A DNA stretch of 64,000 nt from the NCBI GenBank assembly GCA_020160935.1, contig JAIUPL010000007.1, positions 62,001 through 126,000 of the forward strand. The letters are read 5' to 3'. This DNA comes from Bacteroidota bacterium (lineage in GTDB: Bacteria > Bacteroidota > Bacteroidia > Chitinophagales > Saprospiraceae). A model generated the notes under the pieces. It did no database searches. It was not told the DNA's origin and was given only the letters and a program-made list of their open reading frames with translations. Shown piece by piece: positions 1 to 9,142 of the stretch (positions are counted from its first letter, which is position 1; every line of letters begins with the position of its first letter). The position numbers were made by a program, and so were the translations under genes.

Positions 1-1503
1 ATTGAGGCCTTTAAACACGGCTTTTCCTGCTTTGTCTACCTCTTTTGTATCGAATTCGCCGTAAAATATTTTCCCGTTCTCTTTGTTATGCAGCAAGGCA
101 ATGGCCCGGTGCAGGAGAATCAGTTCCAGGATGTCCACATTCTCTTCCCGCCCAAGGTTTTCCAGGCGGCCAAAGTCGCAGTTGATGTCTAAAGCATCCA
201 GTTCGCCGCTGAAAAAGGCTTCTGCTTTGCGCTGGATGGCCTGCATCATTTTTTGATGCTTGTCGGGCGACTCCAGTTTAATCTTGTAGTAGAGATTTTT
301 GAGCGCTTTGGGTTTGCCGGTTTTTTGGTCTTCTCCGAAAGGTCCGTTCAGTGGGCCGGAACGGTTGCTGTGTTTTTTGTTTTTCTCTATTTCCTTTTTC
401 AGGGATTTAAACATGGGAGTCAGGTTGTCGCTGGCGCTGAGAGAACCCGATTTGTTTTTGGGTAATATGTGGCTGTGGTGTTTGTTCAGGAGCGTTCTGA
501 GCGCACGGCGGGGCAGCGCACTGATCACCCTGGTAGCGATTTCGGGGGCGTAGGTTTCGCAAAACTCCAGTAAATCGACGCCCATAACTGGCTGGTCAAA
601 GCCGTCTTCCAGCAACTCCATATCGACGAAAAGGGCCTGATAAGCGTTGGTTTCTCCGTTTTTTCCCAGGATAGAGAGGGCTTCTTCGCCATTGGTAAAC
701 AGGTCGACTTCTGAAAAATACCTGCCAATAATCTCTTTTAATCTTTCGCCTTGCTCAGGATGGTCTTCCACGAGCATGGCGCGGTAGGGGAGTTGGATAA
801 TATCATTCTCCTGTTTTTCATCCCGTTTCTTTTCAAGATATCGGATCAGGGTGATTAGTTTGCCCAGCAGAATTTCCGCGAGGTCATGCGGATGCGGGGA
901 TTTCAGAATTTCAGCAATATCGAGGGCCGTTTCATGTGCATTGGGTCCTGTCAGAAATGCTCCCATAACAATGACGTGCCTGATTTCTTCTTCGAGGCGC
1001 GGGATATCAGGATTTTCAACGTATTTCTGGAGGTCGTGCAGGAGTTGATCGAGTTGACCCGTTGTAGTAAGGCAGTAATTGCGCAGGTAATTGTAACGCT
1101 GGCGGGAAAAATAGAACGGCGCCAGTTGTTGTGGCGGCCATTGCAGATGGATAAAGGACTTGACGTAGGGCAGGTGTTTGACCGAAGCGATTGAGCGGAG
1201 TTCGCGTCTCGATTTGAGAGAAATGAAACGCAGGTGGGCAATGCTGGATTCGGGTACTTTAAAATAAATCAGTTCATCAGCAATGTCGTATCCTTCCCGG
1301 ACTTTCCCGCTCCAGGCTAATTCTACCTGGATAAAAATCTGATCAAACCCTTTGTCTGTGAATTGGAATGCCGACCATTCCCGGCTGTTTTTGATCGTCA
1401 CGCATTCCCATGCTCCCGGTGTATGATTGGCAAACAGCGCAAGCAAGCCGGTGGAAAAAGTATCGGCTACTACTTCATTGCATATGAGCAATATGCGTTT
1501 CAT
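1..1503 (-). CDS. Receiver-domain protein (response-regulator-like), 3' end beyond window
   Basis: The reading frame is open from ATG at 1503 to the window edge (501 codons, no stop), so the gene is partial. A stop lies in frame about 30 bases upstream and no other start codon intervenes, which fixes the start. Residues about 243-350 look like a phosphoacceptor receiver: acidic pair E246-D247 (MLVEDHPE), acceptor D294 (LFVDMEL), S328 and K349. Residues 1-125 also have a receiver-like strand pattern (KRILLICNE, then IFIQVELAW), but the acceptor Asp is missing. Beyond 350 comes a charged Lys-rich linker and a helical C-terminal part with no recognised output domain. It lies 86 bp downstream of the 207-aa gene and on the same strand as a large histidine kinase, so it is the likely phosphotransfer partner (inference). 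The output function is unknown. Confidence 0.85.
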   Translation of the reverse strand, partial: MKRILLICNEVVADTFSTGLLALFANHTPGAWECVTIKNSREWSAFQFTDKGFDQIFIQVELAWSGKVREGYDIADELIYFKVPESSIAHLRFISLKSRRELRSIASVKHLPYVKSFIHLQWPPQQLAPFYFSRQRYNYLRNYCLTTTGQLDQLLHDLQKYVENPDIPRLEEEIRHVIVMGAFLTGPNAHETALDIAEILKSPHPHDLAEILLGKLITLIRYLEKKRDEKQENDIIQLPYRAMLVEDHPEQGERLKEIIGRYFSEVDLFTNGEEALSILGKNGETNAYQALFVDMELLEDGFDQPVMGVDLLEFCETYAPEIATRVISALPRRALRTLLNKHHSHILPKNKSGSLSASDNLTPMFKSLKKEIEKNKKHSNRSGPLNGPFGEDQKTGKPKALKNLYYKIKLESPDKHQKMMQAIQRKAEAFFSGELDALDINCDFGRLENLGREENVDILELILLHRAIALLHNKENGKIFYGEFDTKEVDKAGKAVFKGLN

Positions 1504-1589
1504 GGCAACTGGGTGTTGATTAAAAAATCAGCCTGGCAACAATCTGGGAGGCCAGTTGCTTTCGGGGAGTTTAATTGCGAAAATGGGAC

Positions 1590-2213
1590 TCAGGCTTGAA
1601 TCTGAATATTGTTGAATCGAATTCTCAAATCTAGTATATCACCCATGATGGATGCAGGTAAATCGTCAATAGTCATGCCATCTGAGAGGCGCAGTATATC
1701 TTTTTCAAAACTGATGTGCGAGGGTCTCTGATTTTTGATCTTGTAATTGTCGACAAGTTCGGCTGTTCTTTCAATCAATGGTTTATAAAACCGGGTAGCA
1801 TACACATAATGCAAAATATCGTCGTAGTTTTCTCCCAGGGATGCCCTGGTGGCAAGTTCTTCGACCTTTTTATAATCGTCGGGCTCCTGGCTGGTAAAAT
1901 TTTCCAGCCAGTAGAGGCCCTGGTTCTTGATGGCTTTGTTGGTATCGTAGCCATGGATCAATAGATAGGATTCACGCTTCAGAAGCCCGTGTTCCTGCAT
2001 CCAGTCCAGTATTTTGTGAGCAACTTTATCATGGTTTACAACGAATGAGCCTTCGTATTCCTCTTCAGTCCCTTCTGCAAGGAAATCGCCTTTAAGCACC
2101 CAAACTTTTTTTTGCGGGCAACAAAAAAATATCTGATTGTCTTTGTTTTTGAAAGCATCTTTAAACTCGTCGTGCCCGTTAAAAACAATTCTTGTTACAA
2201 TGATAAGGGTCAT
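1590..2213 (-). CDS. Hypothetical protein, 207 aa, coupled to the histidine kinase
   Basis: I do not recognise the family. The start ATG (2213-2211) overlaps the TGA stop of the upstream kinase (2212-2210) in an ATGA arrangement, which suggests translational coupling and a shared job. The protein is soluble, with no signal peptide or membrane segment. It has mixed alpha/beta composition at the N-terminus (MTLIIVTRIVFNGHDEF), a short CC pair at about residue 31, and a helical C-terminal half rich in charged residues. It sits between the kinase and the receiver protein, so it could be a sensor, adaptor or effector of that pathway. That role is inferred from position only. Confidence 0.8.
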   Translation of the reverse strand: MTLIIVTRIVFNGHDEFKDAFKNKDNQIFFCCPQKKVWVLKGDFLAEGTEEEYEGSFVVNHDKVAHKILDWMQEHGLLKRESYLLIHGYDTNKAIKNQGLYWLENFTSQEPDDYKKVEELATRASLGENYDDILHYVYATRFYKPLIERTAELVDNYKIKNQRPSHISFEKDILRLSDGMTIDDLPASIMGDILDLRIRFNNIQIQA

Positions 2214-5200
2214 GTGATAAGTGAAATTAGCCGCTGTGCTAACCGATATTTGGAAACGGTTTTGTCATTAAAATACGAGCTAAGTTCGTTATAGGAAATG
2301 AATTTACAAAATTCATAATCAATAAGGTGGTTATTGCCACCTGAGTCCAGAATAATGTGCGGGATATGCCTGCGAAGCGCCTTGATAAATTGCCTCGGTT
2401 CGGCCCCTTTGAGCCACTGGTTATTGCTGAACAAAGTGCGGTGGATGATGGCAAAGTCAAAATTGATCCGGCGGTTGTTGGTAGGCTCATCCCTATAAAA
2501 ATTGGTGTAGGACCCCACTTCTTTCCCGTCGAATGTGAGCGTTAGGGTATGATCGTATTCGCCGTAATGGATGCTCTCATTAAGGGGAATAGCCCTGGAC
2601 TCGTTGGAAAAATTGACATGGGTAGCGATAAAAACATTGCTGGCCCAGCACAGGTCAAAATTTTTCATCGGTATTTTCAGGTCAACGGTTTCTCTTCCTG
2701 TCTGATAAGGGAAATAGGAAGCAATTTCAATTTCGGAAGAGGTTCTTTTGGCATACTCGGCAAAACGCTCGTCGATGATCAGCACCCTCAACATAGCTGC
2801 ATTGAACAATTTGTACGGGAAAAGCCATCTTTCGTCGTCAGATGCAAACGGGGGCGTATCGAGCCATGAAAAATCGAGGGAATTTTTGTCATAGGTCACA
2901 TAGCCGAAGTTCTCATTCCGTATTTGGGGAATCCGGTTCTTGATTTTTTTGATACCCTTGCTATGGTGGTCGTAAATGGCATACATATGGCCTTCTTTCA
3001 GGTTCAACAGACCCAGCGTATTGTCATCCCTTCCCTGATCGAGTACTACATCGAAAGGCGGATTGGAGTGCTTGAAAGTAGTCAGTTCCTCCTCCCACTT
3101 TTTGGAAAAGTTTTCCCTGTGGATCAAGAGCGTTGCTTTGTTCAGATCACCATACCGTCCAAGCCATTCTTTCCAGCAGCGTTCAAGTAAGCCGTTGGTT
3201 TCTCCCGGTACGGGTTTGAGGTCTTCATGGGTTTCCTGCAGCCTGTTGCGAAAGTATGGGTTGTTGAGTGGGGAGTGTGCGGGCCGACCGGGGCTCACTT
3301 TCAAGAGGGTTCTGGCGGGCAGTTTCAACAGCAGTTTGTCTAAATCCTCTTCACTCAGTCCATCCAGGGCCAATTCATGGATAATAACAAAACTGTAACT
3401 ATTGGCGCTTAATTTGGCTTTTTTGCGAAAATCAAATATGTTTTTGAACAGATACACGCCTTCCTGCATCAAGGTTCTTTCGAGGAAGCCACTTATTTCT
3501 ACATCTTTCCCGATGTAGGCAATTTTGCGGGCTTTCTGTATTTTGAAACGGTAATTGATGCGGGCTTCCTGGAAATTAAACGTAGATGGGTGGCCGGCAA
3601 CATTCGAGTCATGAGGGAGTGGCTGTGTTTTTTCCCAGATAAAAGGTGTAACGACTTCGGTTTTGTCTTTTTGGATATTTTGAAATGTTTCTTTCTGAAA
3701 ATCGTCCTGAAACAACTGATCGCCTACCCGCAGATAGACCTGCAGGGCTTCGTTGTTGAATACGGCGTTGTCTTCGCTGGTGATATCTCTGTATCCAGCC
3801 ATAACGGAAGCGCAAATTTTCATGTCCAGAATACCCAGGTTTTGTTTGGACGGCCGAAAGTCGTCCTTGGGATTTACAAAATCAGCCCTGACCCGATCCC
3901 TGAATTGCTGCCATTGCTCGTAATTTTCAAGTTCCGATACATTGTCGTACACATCCACCGTGAAACAGGTATCGTCGGAAGCATTATCCGTAACCTGTAT
4001 GCATATTTCGAGGGGTTTTCGCTCGGAAGGTGAGGGGTTTAGTTGATTTTTCTGGTGTTTGGCGATATTGCGGATGAGGTTTTCCATCAGGGAGAAAAAA
4101 GCGTGTTCGTTGGGAATAGATACCTGTGGGTCTTTGTTTGGAATGACAGACTTGTTGGCATAAAATTCCTCATGTGATATTTGTTTGTCCATTTGGCTGA
4201 TATCTACATAGTAAGGAAATTGATCCGGATACCGGACCATGTCGAATCCCTGAGGCAACAAGTCGCTGATTACTTTACTATTGCTGTGGCCGTATTCCGC
4301 TTTTAACTCGTGGCCCTGAAAAAAGAACCTGAAATACAACCTGTTGGCGCTGTTCGTTTCATAACGTATTCCTTCGCTGGCGGCAAGGTTGTCCATCAGC
4401 AACATATTTTCGGCCATTGGAAGCACCAGTTCGCGATAGAAATACATGGTTTTGGGTGGCTTGAATGGGTCTGCCATAAACTCGTTGCGCCCTACCATAT
4501 ATTCGTTGTGGTGATCGCGCAACCAATTCATAAAAGTATTTCTTGCCGTTGCGTCCGATTCCAGCGGTGGAGAAATTTCTGAAAGCCTGTCCGACAACAT
4601 GGACGTCTTTGTTCGGGGGTGAATATGCGATCCCATGTGGTGAGAGAAGTTTCGGCTCAATATTTTGGAAATGGCTGCCTGACGTGCCAGTTCAATCACC
4701 TTCCTTTCCTGCAGACGTGACAGGAGGTTCCTGATTTTTGATTCCAATAGCGGGAACAGGTAATTGTAAAACCGCCTGGCGCCTTCCTGCGAGTCGAAAG
4801 GCTTGGTCAAACGACCTACTTTCCTGCTGGCGTAGGTGATAAGCATACCATCGAAATTCACGTCCCTGAGCCGGTTGATAAAACAAAAGAGTTGAATCAC
4901 TTCACCATGGGAGGCCGAACCATGCGTGTCGGAATATTTTACCTTGCAATTGACCAGGCCTTTGCCGGTCGCTTCAGGCTCATAAAAAACCACTGTGTGT
5001 GCAAGCGGTAAAAACAGGAGCAACATTTTCTCTATTTCCTCGGGGCCCATCTGCGTATTGTCGCTCAGGTTGCTCTGTGGCGGGGCTACCAGATTGATTT
5101 CCAGGTTGGTATAGTCATACCAGTACTCGAAGTACATGTACCGGTGCTGCACTGGCGTTCTGTGTTTGAGGTCGAAATTTTCGTAGGAAAATCTGGAAAT

Positions 5201-6313
5201 TCTATTTTCATCAATATACTTCTCCAGTTCGTAGCCATAATCCCTAAACGGCACATCCACCAGGTAACGCTCTTTACGATAGTTCAAACCAGTGACAAAA
5301 AAAGAAGTAGCGCCGATGTTCCATGCTACTTCTTTGTCATTTTTGGTTTCTGAAAGAATATTCAGGCTGTTGAGCGTTTTCAGATAGGATGAAATGTCGA
5401 GGTTGTTGAGGTTAAAATAGGCATCCTGATCGTTGAAGGCTTCCAACCCGTGCGCAATGTCTTCTGCTTTTACAGTGGAAGAAGATTTTTTTCTCAATGC
5501 TTCAAACCATTGAAAAAGTACGTGCCCTACAATCTGACTGTATTCTCTTCTGATTCTTGCCGACGCCTTGATGCGCCAGTTTTCTTTTTCGAGGCAAAAT
5601 TCGGTTTCGTTGGCTTTGGAAAAAAAGGTTGAAGTGTCTAAAAAAACGATTTCCGTGTTTACATCGGCAACTCCTACACCTGCGAAACTGGACATTTGTT
5701 GCAAAAACTCCTGTTTCATCAGTTCCAGGTCGTAGGTCAGTTTGTGGCTCATGTACCCGAATAATACAATTCCCTTGAAGGCTTTGACCTGTTCGGGATG
5801 AAGTTTGGATAGCACGCCCCCCGACCCAGTCAGGAAGGTTTTTCGGTCTGCGTAGGTAGGATCCAATATCCTTTTTTTGTGGTTGTCTTTCGAACTTCCA
5901 AACATGTTGACCACCTCTCCAGCATGGGTCGAGTAGTAGAAAACCCGGGCATCTTTCGGCGTGGAGCCCTTCTCATTGGAAACAGTCAGTTTATTCAGGC
6001 AGAAGTCTGAAAAAATGTAATTGATATCGTATTTGGAAATTACATGCGTCACTTCTTCAATCTGCCGGTTGTGGCTCAACTGGTGGAATTTATATGTAAA
6101 ATCAAAGGTTTCCAGCCGTATCTGATGTTCCGGAATATCGATGGCAGTCACGCATATATTGGAAGAATAATCAGGAAGTTGCTGCTCACTCACTTCCGGC
6201 TTCACCCCGTAGCCCTTCAAAAAGGCCGCAATGACATGCTGATTCAGCATATTGTCGCTGTCGATAAATAGCAGCCGAATAATTTGAAACTGTACAGGGG
6301 ACGGTTGTGACAT
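2210..6313 (-). CDS. Large divergent hybrid histidine kinase with N-terminal receiver and C-terminal pseudo-receivers
   Basis: The protein is 1367 aa from ATG 6313; an upstream ATG at 6409 would add 32 low-complexity residues across a possible hairpin, so I prefer 6313. Residues about 10-190 look like a receiver with insertions: D18/D20 (LLFIDSD), acceptor D103 (IFSDFCL), S128/T129 and K170. Residues about 540-850 look like a kinase core: His box near 555-568 (NFSHHMGSHIHPRT), N box 743-753 (MENLIRNIAKH), a possible D box (DVYDN) and a G2-like box near 825-831 (NLGILDM). Two more receiver-like folds follow, near 925-1020 and 1175-1367. In both, the acceptor Asp position reads His (VIIHE, H979; AIIHR, H1291). 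No transmembrane helix is evident, so the kinase is probably cytosolic. It follows mcrC on the same strand and overlaps the next gene by 4 bp. Kinase activity is inferred from motifs; the boxes are divergent. Confidence 0.8.
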   Translation of the reverse strand: MSQPSPVQFQIIRLLFIDSDNMLNQHVIAAFLKGYGVKPEVSEQQLPDYSSNICVTAIDIPEHQIRLETFDFTYKFHQLSHNRQIEEVTHVISKYDINYIFSDFCLNKLTVSNEKGSTPKDARVFYYSTHAGEVVNMFGSSKDNHKKRILDPTYADRKTFLTGSGGVLSKLHPEQVKAFKGIVLFGYMSHKLTYDLELMKQEFLQQMSSFAGVGVADVNTEIVFLDTSTFFSKANETEFCLEKENWRIKASARIRREYSQIVGHVLFQWFEALRKKSSSTVKAEDIAHGLEAFNDQDAYFNLNNLDISSYLKTLNSLNILSETKNDKEVAWNIGATSFFVTGLNYRKERYLVDVPFRDYGYELEKYIDENRISRFSYENFDLKHRTPVQHRYMYFEYWYDYTNLEINLVAPPQSNLSDNTQMGPEEIEKMLLLFLPLAHTVVFYEPEATGKGLVNCKVKYSDTHGSASHGEVIQLFCFINRLRDVNFDGMLITYASRKVGRLTKPFDSQEGARRFYNYLFPLLESKIRNLLSRLQERKVIELARQAAISKILSRNFSHHMGSHIHPRTKTSMLSDRLSEISPPLESDATARNTFMNWLRDHHNEYMVGRNEFMADPFKPPKTMYFYRELVLPMAENMLLMDNLAASEGIRYETNSANRLYFRFFFQGHELKAEYGHSNSKVISDLLPQGFDMVRYPDQFPYYVDISQMDKQISHEEFYANKSVIPNKDPQVSIPNEHAFFSLMENLIRNIAKHQKNQLNPSPSERKPLEICIQVTDNASDDTCFTVDVYDNVSELENYEQWQQFRDRVRADFVNPKDDFRPSKQNLGILDMKICASVMAGYRDITSEDNAVFNNEALQVYLRVGDQLFQDDFQKETFQNIQKDKTEVVTPFIWEKTQPLPHDSNVAGHPSTFNFQEARINYRFKIQKARKIAYIGKDVEISGFLERTLMQEGVYLFKNIFDFRKKAKLSANSYSFVIIHELALDGLSEEDLDKLLLKLPARTLLKVSPGRPAHSPLNNPYFRNRLQETHEDLKPVPGETNGLLERCWKEWLGRYGDLNKATLLIHRENFSKKWEEELTTFKHSNPPFDVVLDQGRDDNTLGLLNLKEGHMYAIYDHHSKGIKKIKNRIPQIRNENFGYVTYDKNSLDFSWLDTPPFASDDERWLFPYKLFNAAMLRVLIIDERFAEYAKRTSSEIEIASYFPYQTGRETVDLKIPMKNFDLCWASNVFIATHVNFSNESRAIPLNESIHYGEYDHTLTLTFDGKEVGSYTNFYRDEPTNNRRINFDFAIIHRTLFSNNQWLKGAEPRQFIKALRRHIPHIILDSGGNNHLIDYEFCKFISYNELSSYFNDKTVSKYRLAQRLISLIT

Positions 6314-6344
6314 ATGGGTATAAATATTTTCGCAATTTGTATAA

Positions 6345-6371
6345 AAAAGAGTTTTCCCGGGTTTTCCCGGG
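6345..6371 (-). terminator. Possible weak terminator or attenuator between mcrC and the kinase gene
   Basis: Two CCCGGG blocks (6356-6361 and 6366-6371) separated by four bases can form a 6-bp GC hairpin. On the minus strand a run of six T follows after about seven bases. It lies in the 123-bp gap between the mcrC stop and the preferred kinase start. It may limit read-through rather than end transcription; the spacing to the T run is poor for a strong terminator. Confidence 0.35.
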
Positions 6372-6436
6372 CCGGGCATCATATTTCGTGCTGTTTTATT
6401 GTCAGCCAAAAATGCAGTTAGGAGAGTTTTCCGAGG

Positions 6437-7711
6437 TTACGGCTGCTTCCGTCCCGGCACCCCCACACCCATCTTGTACATCCCGACATAAGCCCCGATC
6501 CGTTCGGCTTTCAGGTCGCGCTCTTCCAGCCCTTCGGCGGGCAGGTTGTCGGGGTACACGATCAGGCAGTCGATCACGTCGTGCTCGGTTTTGCCCAGTT
6601 GGCGGTACACGTATTTGCTACGGGCATAGCCGCTCACCTGTCGGATGTCGTCGTTGGTAAAGCCGTGCGCATAACGGGGTTTGTATTTGGCATCTACCAC
6701 CATTTGGTAGTCGGGCGTATGAAGTACAAAATCGAGTTCATTGCCCGACACGGTGTAGTGGTACAGCACCTGCCGCGGCCCGGGAAATCGGTCTTTCAGC
6801 AAACCCAGCACATACAGTTCGAAGAGTTTGCTCATGTCTATCCAGAAAGGTGGCGTGTGCAGGGTGGCGGTTTTCCGCACATTGGAAAGGTGGTAGCCAA
6901 AGCGCTGGAGCAGCAGCCGGCCGAGCCGGATGGCTTCGGTGTATTCCGGATAAAATGCATGGGTCTTTTGGCAGGAAAGCATGTCGTTCACAGGATCTTC
7001 GCCCACCTGGTCAAATGCGGGGAGGGTGTAGCGCAGCAATTCCTGTAGGTAAGACTCGGCATGCAGGTATTGCACGGTAGGTAGGTAACGCTGCACGAAA
7101 ACCAGCGTTTTTTTGAGCAGCCGGTTTTCGGGGCTGTCGAGGCCGAATTCATCAAATGAGCAGTGCATCAGAAGGGCATTGCTGTCGAGCATTTGCTGCC
7201 GGATGCTGTTTCCTGGATGTATTTTTCCTTTCACACGACCGTTCAGGCGTCGTTCAACCCGGTAGTACGATTTTTTTAAACCCCTTCTAACTATGCACTT
7301 GACAATACTCAAAAACTGTACGGCAAGCAGGGGCGTCAGCAGGTCATGCTCTGGGTAAATATCGATTGCAGGCTGATCGAAGCGGATCACAAACAGGTCT
7401 TTGGTATGCGCTGCTACGTCGGGGTGCCGAAGCGCTGTGGCGAGCATGCGCAGAAAATCAGTCTGAAAGCCTCCCTGGTTTAGTTTGGGCTGCACAAACA
7501 GGGCCTGGCCTTTATCGCCCACCCAGTCGATGCCAATGAAATACGAGGTTTCGATTCGGTGCCCGTCGGCTTCCGGCCGCAAACGGAAGCAGTATGCATC
7601 ATTGTCTCGCTTTTGGTGCGGGTATTTGTAAAAAAATGCCTGGTCTGCCGGGAGCGGCAGTGTACGGACTTCGTTCGTATGTTCTGAAAATACAAGCATA
7701 TATATAGTCAA
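6437..7711 (-). CDS. mcrC: McrC-like nuclease subunit of McrBC restriction system
   Basis: The protein is 424 aa and in McrBC systems supplies the DNA-cleaving subunit that joins the McrB motor to cut modified DNA. The C-terminal half carries a PD-(D/E)xK nuclease signature: D327 in ELDFVLH and D340-A341-K342 in MVVDAKYK. The N-terminal half has the beta-rich, McrB-contacting character of the family. The gene starts 17 bp after the mcrB stop, so the two are one operon. The next gene downstream on the same strand is the large histidine kinase, after a 123-bp gap. Target specificity cannot be read, because the partner McrB lacks an obvious N-terminal DNA-recognition domain. Confidence 0.92.
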   Translation of the reverse strand: MTIYMLVFSEHTNEVRTLPLPADQAFFYKYPHQKRDNDAYCFRLRPEADGHRIETSYFIGIDWVGDKGQALFVQPKLNQGGFQTDFLRMLATALRHPDVAAHTKDLFVIRFDQPAIDIYPEHDLLTPLLAVQFLSIVKCIVRRGLKKSYYRVERRLNGRVKGKIHPGNSIRQQMLDSNALLMHCSFDEFGLDSPENRLLKKTLVFVQRYLPTVQYLHAESYLQELLRYTLPAFDQVGEDPVNDMLSCQKTHAFYPEYTEAIRLGRLLLQRFGYHLSNVRKTATLHTPPFWIDMSKLFELYVLGLLKDRFPGPRQVLYHYTVSGNELDFVLHTPDYQMVVDAKYKPRYAHGFTNDDIRQVSGYARSKYVYRQLGKTEHDVIDCLIVYPDNLPAEGLEERDLKAERIGAYVGMYKMGVGVPGRKQP

Positions 7712-7728
7712 CAGTCGACAGTCAGCAG

Positions 7729-8907
7729 TTAACTCAGGTTTTCTATCTTTTCCCGAACACCTTCTCCCTGCAAAATACCATCTTTCAAATACTCCAGCAG
7801 AAGCGGTTTGATTTCATATTCCAGTTTCATGCGGAGTTCTTCGTGGGTTTGGGCGAGGAAATAACTGTGACCAAGCCGCACGTCGACTGCTTCGAAGCCG
7901 GGCGACAAAAATGCATCGCCAAATAGTGCGCTTGCTTTTTCATATAGACGGAGCGCTGACGCACGCACCTGTTCATCCGCTATCACTTCCCTGATCACGC
8001 CTTCTGAGGGCGGCACATGCACAAAGGCAAAACGCCGCCGAACTGCATAGTCGATATGACCAATACTGCGGTCGGCAGTGTTCATCGTACCGATAATAAA
8101 GAGGTTGGGGGGCAGGGTAATTTCACGGTCGCCTTCCAGTTCGTAGATGCTGTCGAGTGCCTTGCCGCGGTATTCCAGTGCGTAAATCAGTTCGCCCAAT
8201 ACGCTGGAGAGGTTGGCGCGGTTGATTTCATCGATGACAAGTACAAAGTTTTTGAGTTCTTCCCGGGCTACTTCCTGCTGCTGAAACGGGCGTTGCGCGG
8301 CAAATTCCCGAAATTTGTCCAGCACCTGTTTGAAATAGGTAGCGTGTGTGCGCGCCAGTCCGGAAATGCCGGGATAGTTGACGATGTCCTGCCGTTCTAC
8401 CACTTCGTTGAGATACAGTTCGATGATGTCGTTGTATTTCATGCGTTGCGACGATTTCCACATGCCCATGTAGCGGAATGCATTGTCTTCCACGGATACA
8501 ATGGTGACAAATGGCGTGAGTGCAAAACCGTTCTGGTGTTCCACTTCTGCTAGCACCTCTTCCTTGAACTGTTCGAAAATTTTACGCACCCACACTTCCC
8601 GGCCCAGCGCTTTGGTGTCTTTCCGGTGGTTGAGGAAATTATGCTGGGCTTTTTGTGCAAATTCTGCCAGCACCCGATTGCGCACATTGTATTCTACCTG
8701 CCCCTCGTTTACATCTGCGCTGATACCTCGTACAAAATCTTCGTAGGAGTAGGACGGGTGAAACTGAATGACTTTTGTTTCGCCGCCTGCCTCGGTGAGC
8801 CGGGCGGCTATTTTTTCTGACAACCAGGTTTTGCCGGTGCCGGGAGGCCCTTGCAGGATGATCTGGCGTTTGAAATGCAGGATATTCAGGATTTCCGAAA
8901 AGTCCAT
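7729..8907 (-). CDS. mcrB: McrB-like AAA+ GTPase, short form
   Basis: The protein is 392 aa and is the motor subunit of a McrBC-type restriction system. The Walker A motif is at residues 20-27 (GPPGTGKT), the Walker B at about 222-229 (VLVIDEIN), and the McrB signature NTAD at 276-279 (MNTADRS). The AAA domain begins almost at residue 1. This form therefore lacks the roughly 160-residue N-terminal 5-methylcytosine-reading domain of E. coli McrB; target recognition must come from another part or partner. It is the first gene of the minus-strand run and diverges from the small gene at 9143, with 235 bp between them. Confidence 0.93.
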   Translation of the reverse strand: MDFSEILNILHFKRQIILQGPPGTGKTWLSEKIAARLTEAGGETKVIQFHPSYSYEDFVRGISADVNEGQVEYNVRNRVLAEFAQKAQHNFLNHRKDTKALGREVWVRKIFEQFKEEVLAEVEHQNGFALTPFVTIVSVEDNAFRYMGMWKSSQRMKYNDIIELYLNEVVERQDIVNYPGISGLARTHATYFKQVLDKFREFAAQRPFQQQEVAREELKNFVLVIDEINRANLSSVLGELIYALEYRGKALDSIYELEGDREITLPPNLFIIGTMNTADRSIGHIDYAVRRRFAFVHVPPSEGVIREVIADEQVRASALRLYEKASALFGDAFLSPGFEAVDVRLGHSYFLAQTHEELRMKLEYEIKPLLLEYLKDGILQGEGVREKIENLS

Positions 8908-9061
8908 TTTGGGAAATGATTGAAGGCGCAGGAGCGATAAAATAGATAATTTTTTAAACGGATGTGAAAGTAGGGGACGCTGCTGCGTTTTACATCGCTA
9001 TTGTCAGAATATTTTGATAATCGTTTAACATACTAATTCAACATGCAGGAGCATTTGGGAT

Positions 9062-9069
9062 TATATTTG
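9062..9069 (+). promoter_or_regulatory. Candidate Bacteroidota -7 box TATATTTG
   Basis: TATATTTG matches the TAnnTTTG consensus of Bacteroidota sigma-A promoters. It lies about 75 bp before the ATG at 9143. No clear -33 TTG sits at the ideal spacing. Confidence 0.5.
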
Positions 9070-9142
9070 TACGCCAGAGCGCCGAATTTTAAAATAGTGT
9101 ATGTATTCATTTTTTCCTTGACCGATCAAAATCGACACCACC

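Noticed and set aside
253-1599. Several short open frames on both strands at the left edge
   Set aside because: All are shadows of the partial receiver-domain gene read on the minus strand from 1503.
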